A DNA stretch of 6,829 nt from JASFEQ01 sp050122535 (GTDB lineage Bacteria; Desulfobacterota; DSM-4660; Desulfatiglandales; HGW-15), in NCBI GenBank assembly GCA_050122535.1, contig JASFIT010000258.1:1-6829 (forward strand), given 5' to 3'. Position numbers and translations under genes: made by a program. Below, piece after piece: positions 1 through 5,665 of the stretch. Under the pieces are notes generated by a model that made no database searches, was not told the origin of the DNA, and saw nothing but the letters and a program-made list of their open reading frames with translations. Positions within the stretch are counted from its first letter, which is position 1. Every line of letters begins with the position of its first letter.

Positions 1-1119
1 CTACTCGCAAAGTCGCTCCTGGCCACGGCCACAGTCCTTATGCTCGGTCTGCCATTGCGCACGGCTATCCTTGTGGGATTGGCCCTCTGCCAGGTGGGAG
101 AGTTTTCATTCATATTATCTGAGGAAGGCGTGAAGTATGGTTTACTCGGTGGAGACATCTTTCAGTTATTCCTGGCCGTCTCGGTTCTGACGATGGCTGT
201 AACGCCTTTCATCATAATACTGGGGCATCGAATCGCTGAGGGGCTGATGCGTTTACCGCTGCCGAAAAAATTGAAATCAGGCCTTTATCCATTGCAGGGG
301 CTGACCGATGCAAGCAAAAAGGTCACCCTCAAAGACCACATGATTGTTGTTGGTTATGGGGTAAATGGGAAAAATGTGACCAGGGCGGCCAAGTCATCAG
401 GTTTGCCTTATCTTATTATCGAGATGAATCCGGAAACCGTAAGGGTTGAAAAAGCCAAAGGTGAGCCCATATACTATGGGGATGCAGGGCAGGAGGCCGT
501 CCTCAATCATGCCAACATCAAAGAGGCAAGAATAGTCGTGTTGGTTATATCTGACCCTGCTGCGACCCGCAGAACGGCGCTCCTGGCCCGTCGTCTCAAC
601 CCCGATGTCCATATCATCGCAAGAACCCGCTTTCTGCAAGAGATGGAACCCTTGTATCAACTGGGTGTAAATGAAGTCATTCCAGAGGAGTACGAAACAT
701 CCGTGGAAATCTTCTCGCGGGTCCTGACCCGATATCTCATCCCCAGAGACGAAATAGATCGTTTTGTGACCGAGGTGCGGTCTGACGGATACGAGATGTT
801 TCGGCGCCTTCCTCAAGATGGAACAGCTTTTTGCGATTTGCAATCCTATATTCCAGATGTACAGATAAGCACAGTTAGGGTGGTTAATGCCTCGCCATTT
901 GTTGGAAAGACCTTGTCTGAGGTCGAACTACGCAAGAAATACGGTGTGACCTTGCTTGCCATACGCCGCCATGAAGAGGTCATTTCCAATCCCGATGCGG
1001 ATACAAACATCGAGGCTGGCGATATCTTGGTCCTCCTTGCACGCATTGGCAAGCTCGCAAACGTAACCACACTTCTATCGGCGGAGGCAGTGCAGGGAGA
1101 GACGCCCATAAATAAGTAA
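1..1119 (+). CDS. Kef-type monovalent cation:proton antiporter (CPA2), C-terminal part, 5'-truncated
   Basis: The reading frame is open from base 1, so the gene starts outside the window; 372 residues are visible, and roughly 300 N-terminal residues would be missing if it has the usual Kef-type length. The visible start holds the last transmembrane helices, including a GLALCQVGEFSFIL segment typical of CPA2 exchangers, followed by further hydrophobic stretches to about residue 80. Next comes an RCK_N (TrkA-N) Rossmann domain with the nucleotide-binding motif GYGVNG at visible residues 118-123 and an acidic residue (E141) at the end of the second strand, as expected for NAD(H) binding. An RCK_C (TrkA-C) domain spans about residues 290-365. 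Family knowledge: such inner-membrane proteins exchange K+ or Na+ for H+, gated by ligand binding to the RCK domains. The exact ion cannot be read from the sequence, so no kefB/kefC symbol is given. The last codons and the stop lie inside a repeat. Confidence 0.93.
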   Translation, partial: LLAKSLLATATVLMLGLPLRTAILVGLALCQVGEFSFILSEEGVKYGLLGGDIFQLFLAVSVLTMAVTPFIIILGHRIAEGLMRLPLPKKLKSGLYPLQGLTDASKKVTLKDHMIVVGYGVNGKNVTRAAKSSGLPYLIIEMNPETVRVEKAKGEPIYYGDAGQEAVLNHANIKEARIVVLVISDPAATRRTALLARRLNPDVHIIARTRFLQEMEPLYQLGVNEVIPEEYETSVEIFSRVLTRYLIPRDEIDRFVTEVRSDGYEMFRRLPQDGTAFCDLQSYIPDVQISTVRVVNASPFVGKTLSEVELRKKYGVTLLAIRRHEEVISNPDADTNIEAGDILVLLARIGKLANVTTLLSAEAVQGETPINK

Positions 1120-1187
1120 ATAACTCACCTTGCCCATCACCGTGCCTGCCACTCATTCTATTTTCCAATCACTTATTTACTTATTTA
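1109..1187. repeat. 79-bp element with perfect 15-bp inverted repeats
   Basis: TAAATAAGTAAATAA at 1109-1123 is perfectly inverted at 1173-1187, with 49 bases between the arms. The right arm is followed directly by the palindrome GGACGTCC (1189-1196) and a C/T-rich run. The left arm overlaps the last codons and the TAA stop of the antiporter gene. The layout suggests a small non-autonomous palindromic element (REP/MITE-like). From memory, similar GGACGTCC-plus-AT-rich units occur near Y1 (REP-associated) transposases in Desulfobacterota, but that link is inference. It could also act as a weak transcription end for the antiporter. Confidence 0.6.
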
Positions 1188-1261
1188 CGGACGTCCCCCT
1201 TTTTCAGGCGTGCTGTTTTTAAGACAATGGGGAACTTTAAAGATACACGACAGATTACAGG

Positions 1262-1313
1262 TTTTCTGGTGAAATGTGAGCTAACCTATTTAATTCAATA
1301 GGAAACCAGAAAA
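1262..1313 (+). other. Nested hairpin in the leader region of the VWA-OmpA gene
   Basis: TTTTCTGGT (1262-1270) pairs perfectly with ACCAGAAAA (1305-1313). Inside it CCTATT (1285-1290) pairs with AATAGG (1297-1302) around a 6-nt loop. The structure ends 89 bases before the chosen ATG. No T-run follows on the plus strand, so it is not a standard intrinsic terminator for the antiporter. It may be a leader RNA structure or a decayed repeat. I saw no convincing sigma-70 or sigma-54 promoter in 1188-1402. Confidence 0.4.
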
Positions 1314-1333
1314 AAGTGTTTTGTGGATCAAAT

Positions 1334-1375
1334 TTGCACGATTTTTGCTGCTTAATGGTGGATTTGTACGTGCAA
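1334..1375. promoter_or_regulatory. Possible operator: 7-bp inverted repeat TTGCACG / CGTGCAA
   Basis: TTGCACG (1334-1340) is inverted as CGTGCAA (1369-1375) with 28 bases between, just upstream of the ribosome binding site of the VWA-OmpA gene. The arms are short enough to occur by chance. It is listed because it lies in the only plausible regulatory gap for that gene. Confidence 0.2.
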
Positions 1376-1391
1376 TGCTTTAAGAAATATT

Positions 1392-1396
1392 GGAGG
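1392..1396 (+). promoter_or_regulatory. Ribosome binding site GGAGG that fixes the VWA-OmpA start
   Basis: GGAGG sits 6 bases before the ATG at 1403. The frame is open further upstream to a GTG at 1316, but that start has no Shine-Dalgarno sequence and would put 29 Cys- and aromatic-rich residues ahead of an otherwise normal signal peptide. The ATG at 1403 is therefore the likely start. Confidence 0.88.
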
Positions 1397-1402
1397 AAAC
1401 AA

Positions 1403-3514
1403 ATGAAGAAGATAACGTTTTACTTAATATTTGTCCTGATACTGGGTCTTTATTTCTCTAACTGTTTTGCCGAGCAAGACCTGCAGGTCTTGATGCCCGA
1501 CGGCAAGGCCAAACTAACCTATCAGGTCACAGGTGTGAACGAGGTTATGGTATCAGCCTTGGACGCGGAGAATAATCCTGTCCGGGGGCTGAAACCGGGA
1601 CATTTTGTTATTGAGCAAAAGGGGAAAAAGGCGAAAATCGTCTCTGTTGAATCCCTGGAAGCCGTTGAAAAGGTAAGCCTAAATATTGTCCTTGTTGTGG
1701 ACAATTCCCTGTCTATGAAAGACCGGGGAGCCGTTGAGCCGCTAATTTCTGCGCTGGAAGAGTTTTTCAAAATAGTGCGACCCATAGATAACGTCCACGT
1801 GGTCGTTTTTGATGATAATCCCGGTTTGAAAGTCGGCGAGCGCCATTTACACGCCAAGACTTTTCTTTCCAAAAATGTTCCGGAACTAAGAAAGTTCCTA
1901 ACGGATAGTTTTAAACGCGGATTAACGGGTGGCACCTATTTATATGAAGCCATGCTTGCCGGAATCGATCTCATACGACAGATGCCCGCAAACAGCAACA
2001 AATTCCTATTGGTTCTGACCGATGGTGAGGATCTCAATAGCGGTATCAACAAATCTGTCGTTGAATCTGAAGCAAAGGGTATAATGAATTTTGAAGCCTA
2101 CGCCATAGACTATATGCCGAGGGTAATGATGGATCCTTTTCTCAAGTCCTTTGCTGAGGTTCACAGTGGCCATATCTGGAAAGCAACTTCGGCGACGAAC
2201 TTTGTACCCATATTCAAATCCTTTTCCACCAACTTGCTTCATCGCTACCTGATCACCTACAAATTCTTTGATCCTCCCAAAGGGACTGTGGCCATGAAAC
2301 CGACTGTGCTGACCGTGGAAGAGTTGACCACGATCGACACGTCCCCAATGCTGAACTATGTATTCTTTGACACAGGCAAGAGCGACCTTCCTGAGGCGTA
2401 TCATCTTTTCACGAATCAGGCGGACACAAAGGCCTTTTCTGAAATGAATTTAAGGGGCACCAAAGAAAAATACTACAACACGCTCAACATCATAGGGAAG
2501 CGCCTTGTTGAGTTTCCAGAGGCCCATGTCAGAATTGTCGGCTGCAACTCAAATTATGGAGAAGAACAAGGAAGAACGGATCTTTCTCGGAGCCGTGCAG
2601 AGGCGGTCCGGGCCTATTTGATGTATATCTGGGGGATAGAGTCTTCCAGGATGAAAGTGGAGGCACGCAACCTACCTTTTGCTGCCACAACAAACCGGTC
2701 CATTGAAGGACGACTCGAGAATCAACGCGTAGAGATCTATTCTGATTTTCCTGCCATACTCGACCCCATCAAAAGCACCTATGTGGAAGAGATGAGCGAG
2801 GCGAACGAATTCCGCATCTTTCCAAAAATCCAGAGTGGCTATGGAATAGCGCGATGGAAAATAGAGTTGAACGGTGATGGCGTTCTCATTGGGTCCGTAG
2901 AAGGGGAAGGAGACCTAAAACCTGTTTACACTGTTGATATTGATGATATTGGCCTTGAGAAAGTTCGCTCTTTCAAAGAGATCGCTGTGGGTATTGAAGT
3001 CACAGATGAAGAGGGACAGGTTTACAAGGATGGGGCCGTTGCCACATGTTCGGTCAAGTTTGTGAAGAAAGAAGAGCGTGTGGCCCAGAAGATGGGCTAC
3101 AAAGTCCTTGAGAAATACGCACTGATACTTTTTGATTTCAACAGCTCAATTGTAAAGGAACGAAATAGGGCCATTGTTGACCGAATCGTTGAAAGGATGA
3201 AGGCGTTTCCAACAGCAGAAGTGAAAGTCGTTGGACATACAGATAACTTGGGCGAAGTGGATTACAACCTGTGGCTCTCCGAGAGGCGGGCAAAAGCCGT
3301 TTACGAACAGGTTCTGGCCGGAGGAATGACAGCGGGTGAAAAAATCACCTATGCCGGCGCAGGCCCCCACGACCCTCTCTACGATAATAACCTGCCTGAG
3401 GGCCGGGCGCTCAATCGAACTGTGACTGTTCACCTTGAATATGAGAGGAACGAGTATCGTGCATCTCGGGCTTACACGCCAGGCAGCCCAGAGCGGGTAG
3501 AACAGCCGTTATAA
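1403..3514 (+). CDS. Exported von Willebrand factor A protein with tandem OmpA-like domains
   Basis: The 703-residue protein starts with a Sec signal peptide (basic MKK, hydrophobic core 4-18, likely cleavage after A23). Residues about 25-90 look like the beta-rich segment that often precedes VWA domains. The VWA domain (about 94-290) has a complete metal site (MIDAS): D100-x-S102-x-S104, T178 and D207. A first OmpA-like domain covers about 318-446, an Ig/FlgD-like beta domain about 447-560, and a second OmpA-like domain about 575-690. In domain 2 the peptidoglycan-contacting pair is present (D614 and R629, the normal 15 apart). In domain 1 the Asp position is S383 while the Arg (R398) remains. 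I infer a periplasmic or outer-membrane-associated protein tied to peptidoglycan by domain 2, with the VWA domain binding a protein partner through a divalent metal. The Cys before the cleavage site is not in a good lipobox. The partner is unknown, and the gene appears monocistronic. Confidence 0.9.
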   Translation: MKKITFYLIFVLILGLYFSNCFAEQDLQVLMPDGKAKLTYQVTGVNEVMVSALDAENNPVRGLKPGHFVIEQKGKKAKIVSVESLEAVEKVSLNIVLVVDNSLSMKDRGAVEPLISALEEFFKIVRPIDNVHVVVFDDNPGLKVGERHLHAKTFLSKNVPELRKFLTDSFKRGLTGGTYLYEAMLAGIDLIRQMPANSNKFLLVLTDGEDLNSGINKSVVESEAKGIMNFEAYAIDYMPRVMMDPFLKSFAEVHSGHIWKATSATNFVPIFKSFSTNLLHRYLITYKFFDPPKGTVAMKPTVLTVEELTTIDTSPMLNYVFFDTGKSDLPEAYHLFTNQADTKAFSEMNLRGTKEKYYNTLNIIGKRLVEFPEAHVRIVGCNSNYGEEQGRTDLSRSRAEAVRAYLMYIWGIESSRMKVEARNLPFAATTNRSIEGRLENQRVEIYSDFPAILDPIKSTYVEEMSEANEFRIFPKIQSGYGIARWKIELNGDGVLIGSVEGEGDLKPVYTVDIDDIGLEKVRSFKEIAVGIEVTDEEGQVYKDGAVATCSVKFVKKEERVAQKMGYKVLEKYALILFDFNSSIVKERNRAIVDRIVERMKAFPTAEVKVVGHTDNLGEVDYNLWLSERRAKAVYEQVLAGGMTAGEKITYAGAGPHDPLYDNNLPEGRALNRTVTVHLEYERNEYRASRAYTPGSPERVEQPL

Positions 3515-3520
3515 TCGGCA

Positions 3521-3570
3521 GCAAGGAATTGGGTTTAGGCCTACATAGGCTGTTGCTCAGACCCATTCCC
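3521..3570 (+). repeat. Decayed third copy of the hairpin repeat (copy C)
   Basis: Bases 3521-3546 match the start of copy A (3811-3836) at 22 of 26 positions, including the leading GCAAGGAAT. The rest has diverged but still folds: GGAAT plus GGGT (3525-3534, one bulged T) pairs with ACCCATTCC (3561-3569). It begins 7 bases after the VWA-OmpA stop and could help end that transcript, although no T-run follows. Confidence 0.5.
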
Positions 3571-3605
3571 CAGAAATCCGATGCCTTTCAGGCTAAAGCC
3601 TTTTC

Positions 3606-3634
3606 CTGGATTCCCGCTTACGCGGGAATGACGG
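3606..3634. repeat. dRS3-like short palindrome
   Basis: The core ATTCCCGCTTACGCGGGAAT (3610-3629) is an 8-bp stem with a 4-nt loop and fits the pattern ATTCCC-N8-GGGAAT described for Neisseria dRS3 elements. The flanks, TGG before and GACGG after, match a form I recall as dispersed across many proteobacterial genomes. In translation it gives the IPAYAGMT and FPRKRESR strings that are hallmarks of spurious repeat-derived proteins. Confidence 0.7.
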
Positions 3635-3640
3635 GAGAGT

Positions 3641-3793
3641 TATTAAGAGACTGTCGAAAAACCGGCTTCTTAGAGGCTGATGGAAAATGTCCATATGCAA
3701 GGCTTCCGAAATCCCGAGGAATGAGGCGTACATAAAAGTACGCCGCAGTGACGAGGGATGAGGGTAACGCAGCCCTTCGACTTTGCTCAGGGC
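3641..3793. repeat. Palindromic intergenic repeat segment
   Basis: The centre is a hairpin with GGCGTAC (3725-3731) pairing to GTACGCC (3738-3744) around ATAAAA, enclosed by ATCCC (3711-3715) and GGGAT (3755-3759). A second small stem, GCCCT (3772-3776) with AGGGC (3789-3793), encloses a TTCGACTTTGCTC-type loop. Both modules resemble dispersed repeats I recall from Desulfobacterota and other bacteria. The outer limits are approximate. Confidence 0.45.
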
Positions 3794-3810
3794 CATGCGC
3801 TTGTCGAATG

Positions 3811-3875
3811 GCAAGGAATCGGGGTCAGGTCTACATTCTTGACACAACAGATTCAAGCGTATAGGCCTGGCCCCG
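3811..3875 (+). repeat. REP-like hairpin repeat, copy A
   Basis: Bases 3811-3874 match 4422-4485 at 54 of 64 positions without gaps. Copy A folds into a 14-bp outer stem (3820-3833 with 3862-3875, including two G-T pairs), a short imperfect section, and a 5-bp inner stem CTTGA/TCAAG closed by the 10-nt loop CACAACAGAT. It has the size of a REP sequence and starts with a GGGGTCAG motif of the sort seen beside Y1/REP-associated transposases. No such transposase lies in the window. Confidence 0.7.
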
Positions 3876-3954
3876 ATGTTTTTGGGACCTGACATCCTTT
3901 ATTCTTGACCCTGGACAGACCCCAGTAACCCTCTTTTCGATTAATGACAGATGG

Positions 3955-3995
3955 CACAATATATAGCGTAATTTCCCGCTTGACACACAATATAT
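3955..3995 (+). promoter_or_regulatory. Direct repeat CACAATATAT overlapping the promoter
   Basis: CACAATATAT occurs at 3955-3964 and 3986-3995, 31 bases apart start to start, close to three turns of DNA. The second copy lies in the spacer between the -35 and -10 boxes. This is the geometry expected for a repressor bound at two sites on one face of the helix, but the repeats are AT-rich and could be coincidental. Confidence 0.35.
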
Positions 3996-4006
3996 TCTGG
4001 TATAAT
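3980..4006 (+). promoter_or_regulatory. Sigma-70-type promoter with extended -10 for the CBM48 gene
   Basis: A perfect -35 box TTGACA (3980-3985) is followed 15 bases later by a perfect -10 box TATAAT (4001-4006). The -10 is preceded by TG at 3998-3999, giving the extended -10 form TGnTATAAT, which can offset the short spacer. Transcription would start near 4012-4014, leaving a leader of about 30 bases before the ATG at 4042. Confidence 0.8.
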
Positions 4007-4041
4007 TTATTTCTGTACCTCAAAGCCTAGGGAAAGGGGTA

Positions 4042-4344
4042 ATGGCCATGCTAAAGAAAAACTTCTCAAAAACCAAACGCAAATGCAGAGTGACCTTCGA
4101 CTTGCCCCGTGAAGTGGGTGCAAAAAGAGTCGCCCTTTGCGGGGAATTCAACGAATGGAAGACCAAAGCCCATCGCATGAAGCAGCGAAAGGACGGCAGT
4201 TTCAGCATTACCGTCTCCCTGCCAGCGGGCCAAAGTTACCGATTCAAGTATTTAGTGGATGGCAGGCGCTGGGAGAATGACTGGTCTGCGGACGCTTACG
4301 TACCGAACAACTTTGGCACCGAAGATTCGTTGATCGAATTGTAG
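4042..4344 (+). CDS. Stand-alone CBM48 / AMPK-type glycogen-binding domain protein
   Basis: The whole 100-residue protein, apart from a basic N-terminus (residues 1-14), is one early-set beta-sandwich of the CBM48 (AMPK beta / isoamylase N-terminal) family. Diagnostic features are the GEFNEW turn (W39), FKYLVDG (K69) and the following W77. W39, K69 and W77 align with the tryptophan, lysine and tryptophan that contact glycogen in AMPK beta, with one extra residue before W77. No catalytic domain is attached and there is no signal peptide, so it is probably cytoplasmic. It may bind alpha-glucan or have been adapted for protein contacts; this is inference. Translation may start at ATG 4042 or at ATG 4048: AGGG at 4029-4032 suits the first, AAGGGG at 4034-4039 the second. 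It has its own strong promoter and is flanked by copies of one hairpin repeat. Confidence 0.9.
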   Translation: MAMLKKNFSKTKRKCRVTFDLPREVGAKRVALCGEFNEWKTKAHRMKQRKDGSFSITVSLPAGQSYRFKYLVDGRRWENDWSADAYVPNNFGTEDSLIEL

Positions 4345-4421
4345 AGCTCTCATGAAATAAACCTTCTGGGCTTTAACGATTTATCCTGCTCGTTCAGGTA
4401 TCCCTCGAAATCTGACAAACT

Positions 4422-4486
4422 GCAAAGAACCGGGGTCAGACCTACACCCTTGACACAACAGATTCAAGGGTTTAGGCCTGACCTCT
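4422..4486 (+). repeat. REP-like hairpin repeat, copy B, between convergent genes
   Basis: This is the second full copy of the repeat at 3811-3875, in the same orientation. Its fold is stronger in the centre: ACCCTTGA (4446-4453) pairs with TCAAGGGT (4464-4471) around the same CACAACAGAT loop, below which 4432-4444 pairs with 4473-4485 with one mismatch. It sits 87 bases after the CBM48 stop and 8 bases from the stop of the converging permease gene, so it could serve as a transcription barrier for both strands. A clean T-run is lacking. Confidence 0.7.
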
Positions 4487-4493
4487 TTGTCTT

Positions 4494-5243
4494 CTACAGG
4501 ACTGCCTGTCGAATCAGGTTAAGTCCGCTCAGCAGGAACACAATGAGAAGAACCCGGCGAAATTGAGCCTCTGGAATATGCCTGCGCAACCGCTGCCCTA
4601 GGATCAAGCCACCGACTGCGGGTATGGCCGCGACCGCAGACCAAATGAAATCCACCGGACCCAGGACTTTGTAGAACGCAAGGGCCAAAATCATCGAGAT
4701 GATCCCAACGAGAAAAGAGAGCCCGATCGCTTGTACAAAATGGTTTTTTGGCAGACCGAGTGAAACCAGGAACATTATCAAGGGGGGGCCATAGAAACTT
4801 GACATGCCGCCCACAAAGCCAGCGATGAGGCCCACCAAAGGACGGGCAAAAGGCTCGACCCTGGGAGAAAGGCGCCAATCCAATCGCCACTGTGCGAACA
4901 CTGCGAAAACTAAGATGGCGCAACCTAGGAGGAAGCTCAATAATCCCTTGTCAGCCTCTGCAAGCACTTTAACCCCGAAAACTGTGCCTAACGGCAGACA
5001 GATCAGCATAGGCCAGAACCGCTGAAGACTGCGCATCAGATAGCCCCCGGAAAATGCCTGCCAGAAATTGGTAAGTAGGATGGGTATTGGCATCAGGGCC
5101 ACCGGAACAGGCGGCCCTATGAGGAAGGACATAATCGAAACGGCTGTTAGAGGGAGACCAATGCCTACCACACCCTTGCTAAATCCACCAGAGGCCAATG
5201 CAAAGAAGACAAATCCAAAAATATAGAGTTCCCAACCCTCCAT
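4494..5243 (-). CDS. TSUP family (TauE/SafE) anion permease
   Basis: The 249-residue, strongly hydrophobic protein has the length and internal duplication of TauE/SafE permeases. The first half begins with a Gly-rich helix (ASGGFSKGVVGIGLPL, residues 17-32). The second half repeats the theme at GFVGGMSSFYGPPL (142-155). A polar loop (118-135) lies between them, and about eight membrane segments can be drawn. Family members move sulfite, sulfoacetate, taurine-related or other organic anions across the inner membrane; the substrate here cannot be read from sequence. The ATG at 5243 lies two codons after an in-frame TAA, so it cannot start further upstream, although the Shine-Dalgarno is weak. 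It follows the 94-residue gene by 40 bases on the same strand, with a small CAGTG/CACTG hairpin (5268-5281) in the gap. It is probably the last gene of a three-gene operon. Confidence 0.92.
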   Translation of the reverse strand: MEGWELYIFGFVFFALASGGFSKGVVGIGLPLTAVSIMSFLIGPPVPVALMPIPILLTNFWQAFSGGYLMRSLQRFWPMLICLPLGTVFGVKVLAEADKGLLSFLLGCAILVFAVFAQWRLDWRLSPRVEPFARPLVGLIAGFVGGMSSFYGPPLIMFLVSLGLPKNHFVQAIGLSFLVGIISMILALAFYKVLGPVDFIWSAVAAIPAVGGLILGQRLRRHIPEAQFRRVLLIVFLLSGLNLIRQAVL

Positions 5244-5283
5244 CGCTTACAAGTAATATTCTTCTGTCAGTGTGTGCACTGGG

Positions 5284-5568
5284 TTAAAAAAGTTCATCCT
5301 CGGATTCTGTTTTATTTTCCTTTGGCCTCGTAAAGATAATCTTGTATTGGTCTTCAAAACCCTCAAAGCAGATGCGGCACTCATCCTGATCCTCTTCCCC
5401 TGCACAGCCCTCACATACAGGTTCTTTTGGAAGGGGTTCCAGATGAACCTCAAAGCCCGCCTCCTTGTACATCTCCACAGCCTCGCTCAAGCGGGGTTCA
5501 CAGGCCACGAACTGTTTGGCCCACCCTTCACCTTCCAGCTTGGCTGTTACTGATTTCTCTTCACTCAT
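5284..5568 (-). CDS. Small acidic protein with two CxxC pairs, function unknown
   Basis: I do not recognise this family. The 94-residue protein is rich in Glu and Asp, has no signal peptide or membrane helix, and is probably cytoplasmic. It has two parts. Residues 16-47 (WAKQFVACEPRLSEAVEMYK and following) look like an alpha/beta segment ending in a FEVHLEPLP strand. Residues 52-67 carry C52-x2-C55 and C64-x2-C67, followed by an FEGFEDQYKIIFTRP stretch. The four cysteines would suit a small zinc knuckle, an iron-sulfur site or a redox pair; this is inference. The start at 5568 is preceded by GGGAGG at 5580-5585, a rather long 11-base spacing. The frame stays open upstream as far as the stop of the preceding gene but offers no ATG, GTG or TTG. 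It lies between the 351-residue gene (87-base gap) and the TSUP permease (40-base gap), suggesting co-transcription. Confidence 0.72.
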   Translation of the reverse strand: MSEEKSVTAKLEGEGWAKQFVACEPRLSEAVEMYKEAGFEVHLEPLPKEPVCEGCAGEEDQDECRICFEGFEDQYKIIFTRPKENKTESEDELF

Positions 5569-5624
5569 ATCCCATTCGGCCTCCCATAAGATCCGGTTTC
5601 GTGCAGGGTCAGGTTTTACCCGCC

Positions 5625-5665
5625 CGAGGGAATGGGTGGCATGTGAAATACCACCCTACCCCTCG
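5625..5665 (-). other. Two-tier hairpin over the stop codon of the 351-residue gene
   Basis: CGAGGG (5625-5630) pairs with CCCTCG (5660-5665) and GGGTGG (5634-5639) pairs with CCACCC (5651-5656), with a 3x3 internal loop and an 11-nt terminal loop. The TAG stop (5658-5656 on the minus strand) falls at the junction of internal loop and inner stem. No T-run follows, so an intrinsic terminator is unlikely. RNA processing, transcript protection or translational coupling control are possible. Confidence 0.5.

Larger units (their letters stand above)
3515..4041. other. Gene-free gap filled with palindromic repeats and a promoter
   Basis: These 527 bases hold no credible gene. They contain a decayed copy of the hairpin repeat (3521-3570), a dRS3-like palindrome (3610-3629), a larger palindromic segment (about 3641-3793), a full hairpin-repeat copy (3811-3875), and a fragment repeating ATTCTTGAC (3901-3909; also at 3835-3843). 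The promoter of the CBM48 gene lies at 3980-4006. Short open frames here translate the repeats and are treated as spurious. Confidence 0.75.

Noticed and set aside
1325..1337. Sigma-54-like GG...GC pair upstream of the VWA-OmpA gene
   Set aside because: Only 9 bases separate GG from GC instead of 10, and the flanking consensus is poor.
1316..1402. Upstream extension of the VWA-OmpA protein from a GTG at 1316
   Set aside because: No ribosome binding site precedes it, and it would bury a normal signal peptide behind 29 unusual residues; the ATG at 1403 has GGAGG at 6 bases.
1460..1475. Lipoprotein signal in the VWA-OmpA protein (Cys at residue 21)
   Set aside because: The residues before the Cys (F-S-N) do not fit a lipobox; a signal peptidase I site after A23 fits better.
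3529..3735. Short plus-strand open frame containing the string IPAYAGMT
   Set aside because: That string is a translation of the dRS3-like palindrome. There is no credible Shine-Dalgarno or family similarity, and the frame lies wholly in repeats.
3593..3895. 100-codon minus-strand open frame containing FPRKRESR
   Set aside because: It crosses three different repeat units and carries the well-known spurious repeat-derived peptide, so it is not a gene.
3876..3923. Possible fourth copy of the hairpin repeat
   Set aside because: Only the ATTCTTGAC segment and scattered bases match; there is no convincing full-length alignment or stem, so it is mentioned only as a fragment.
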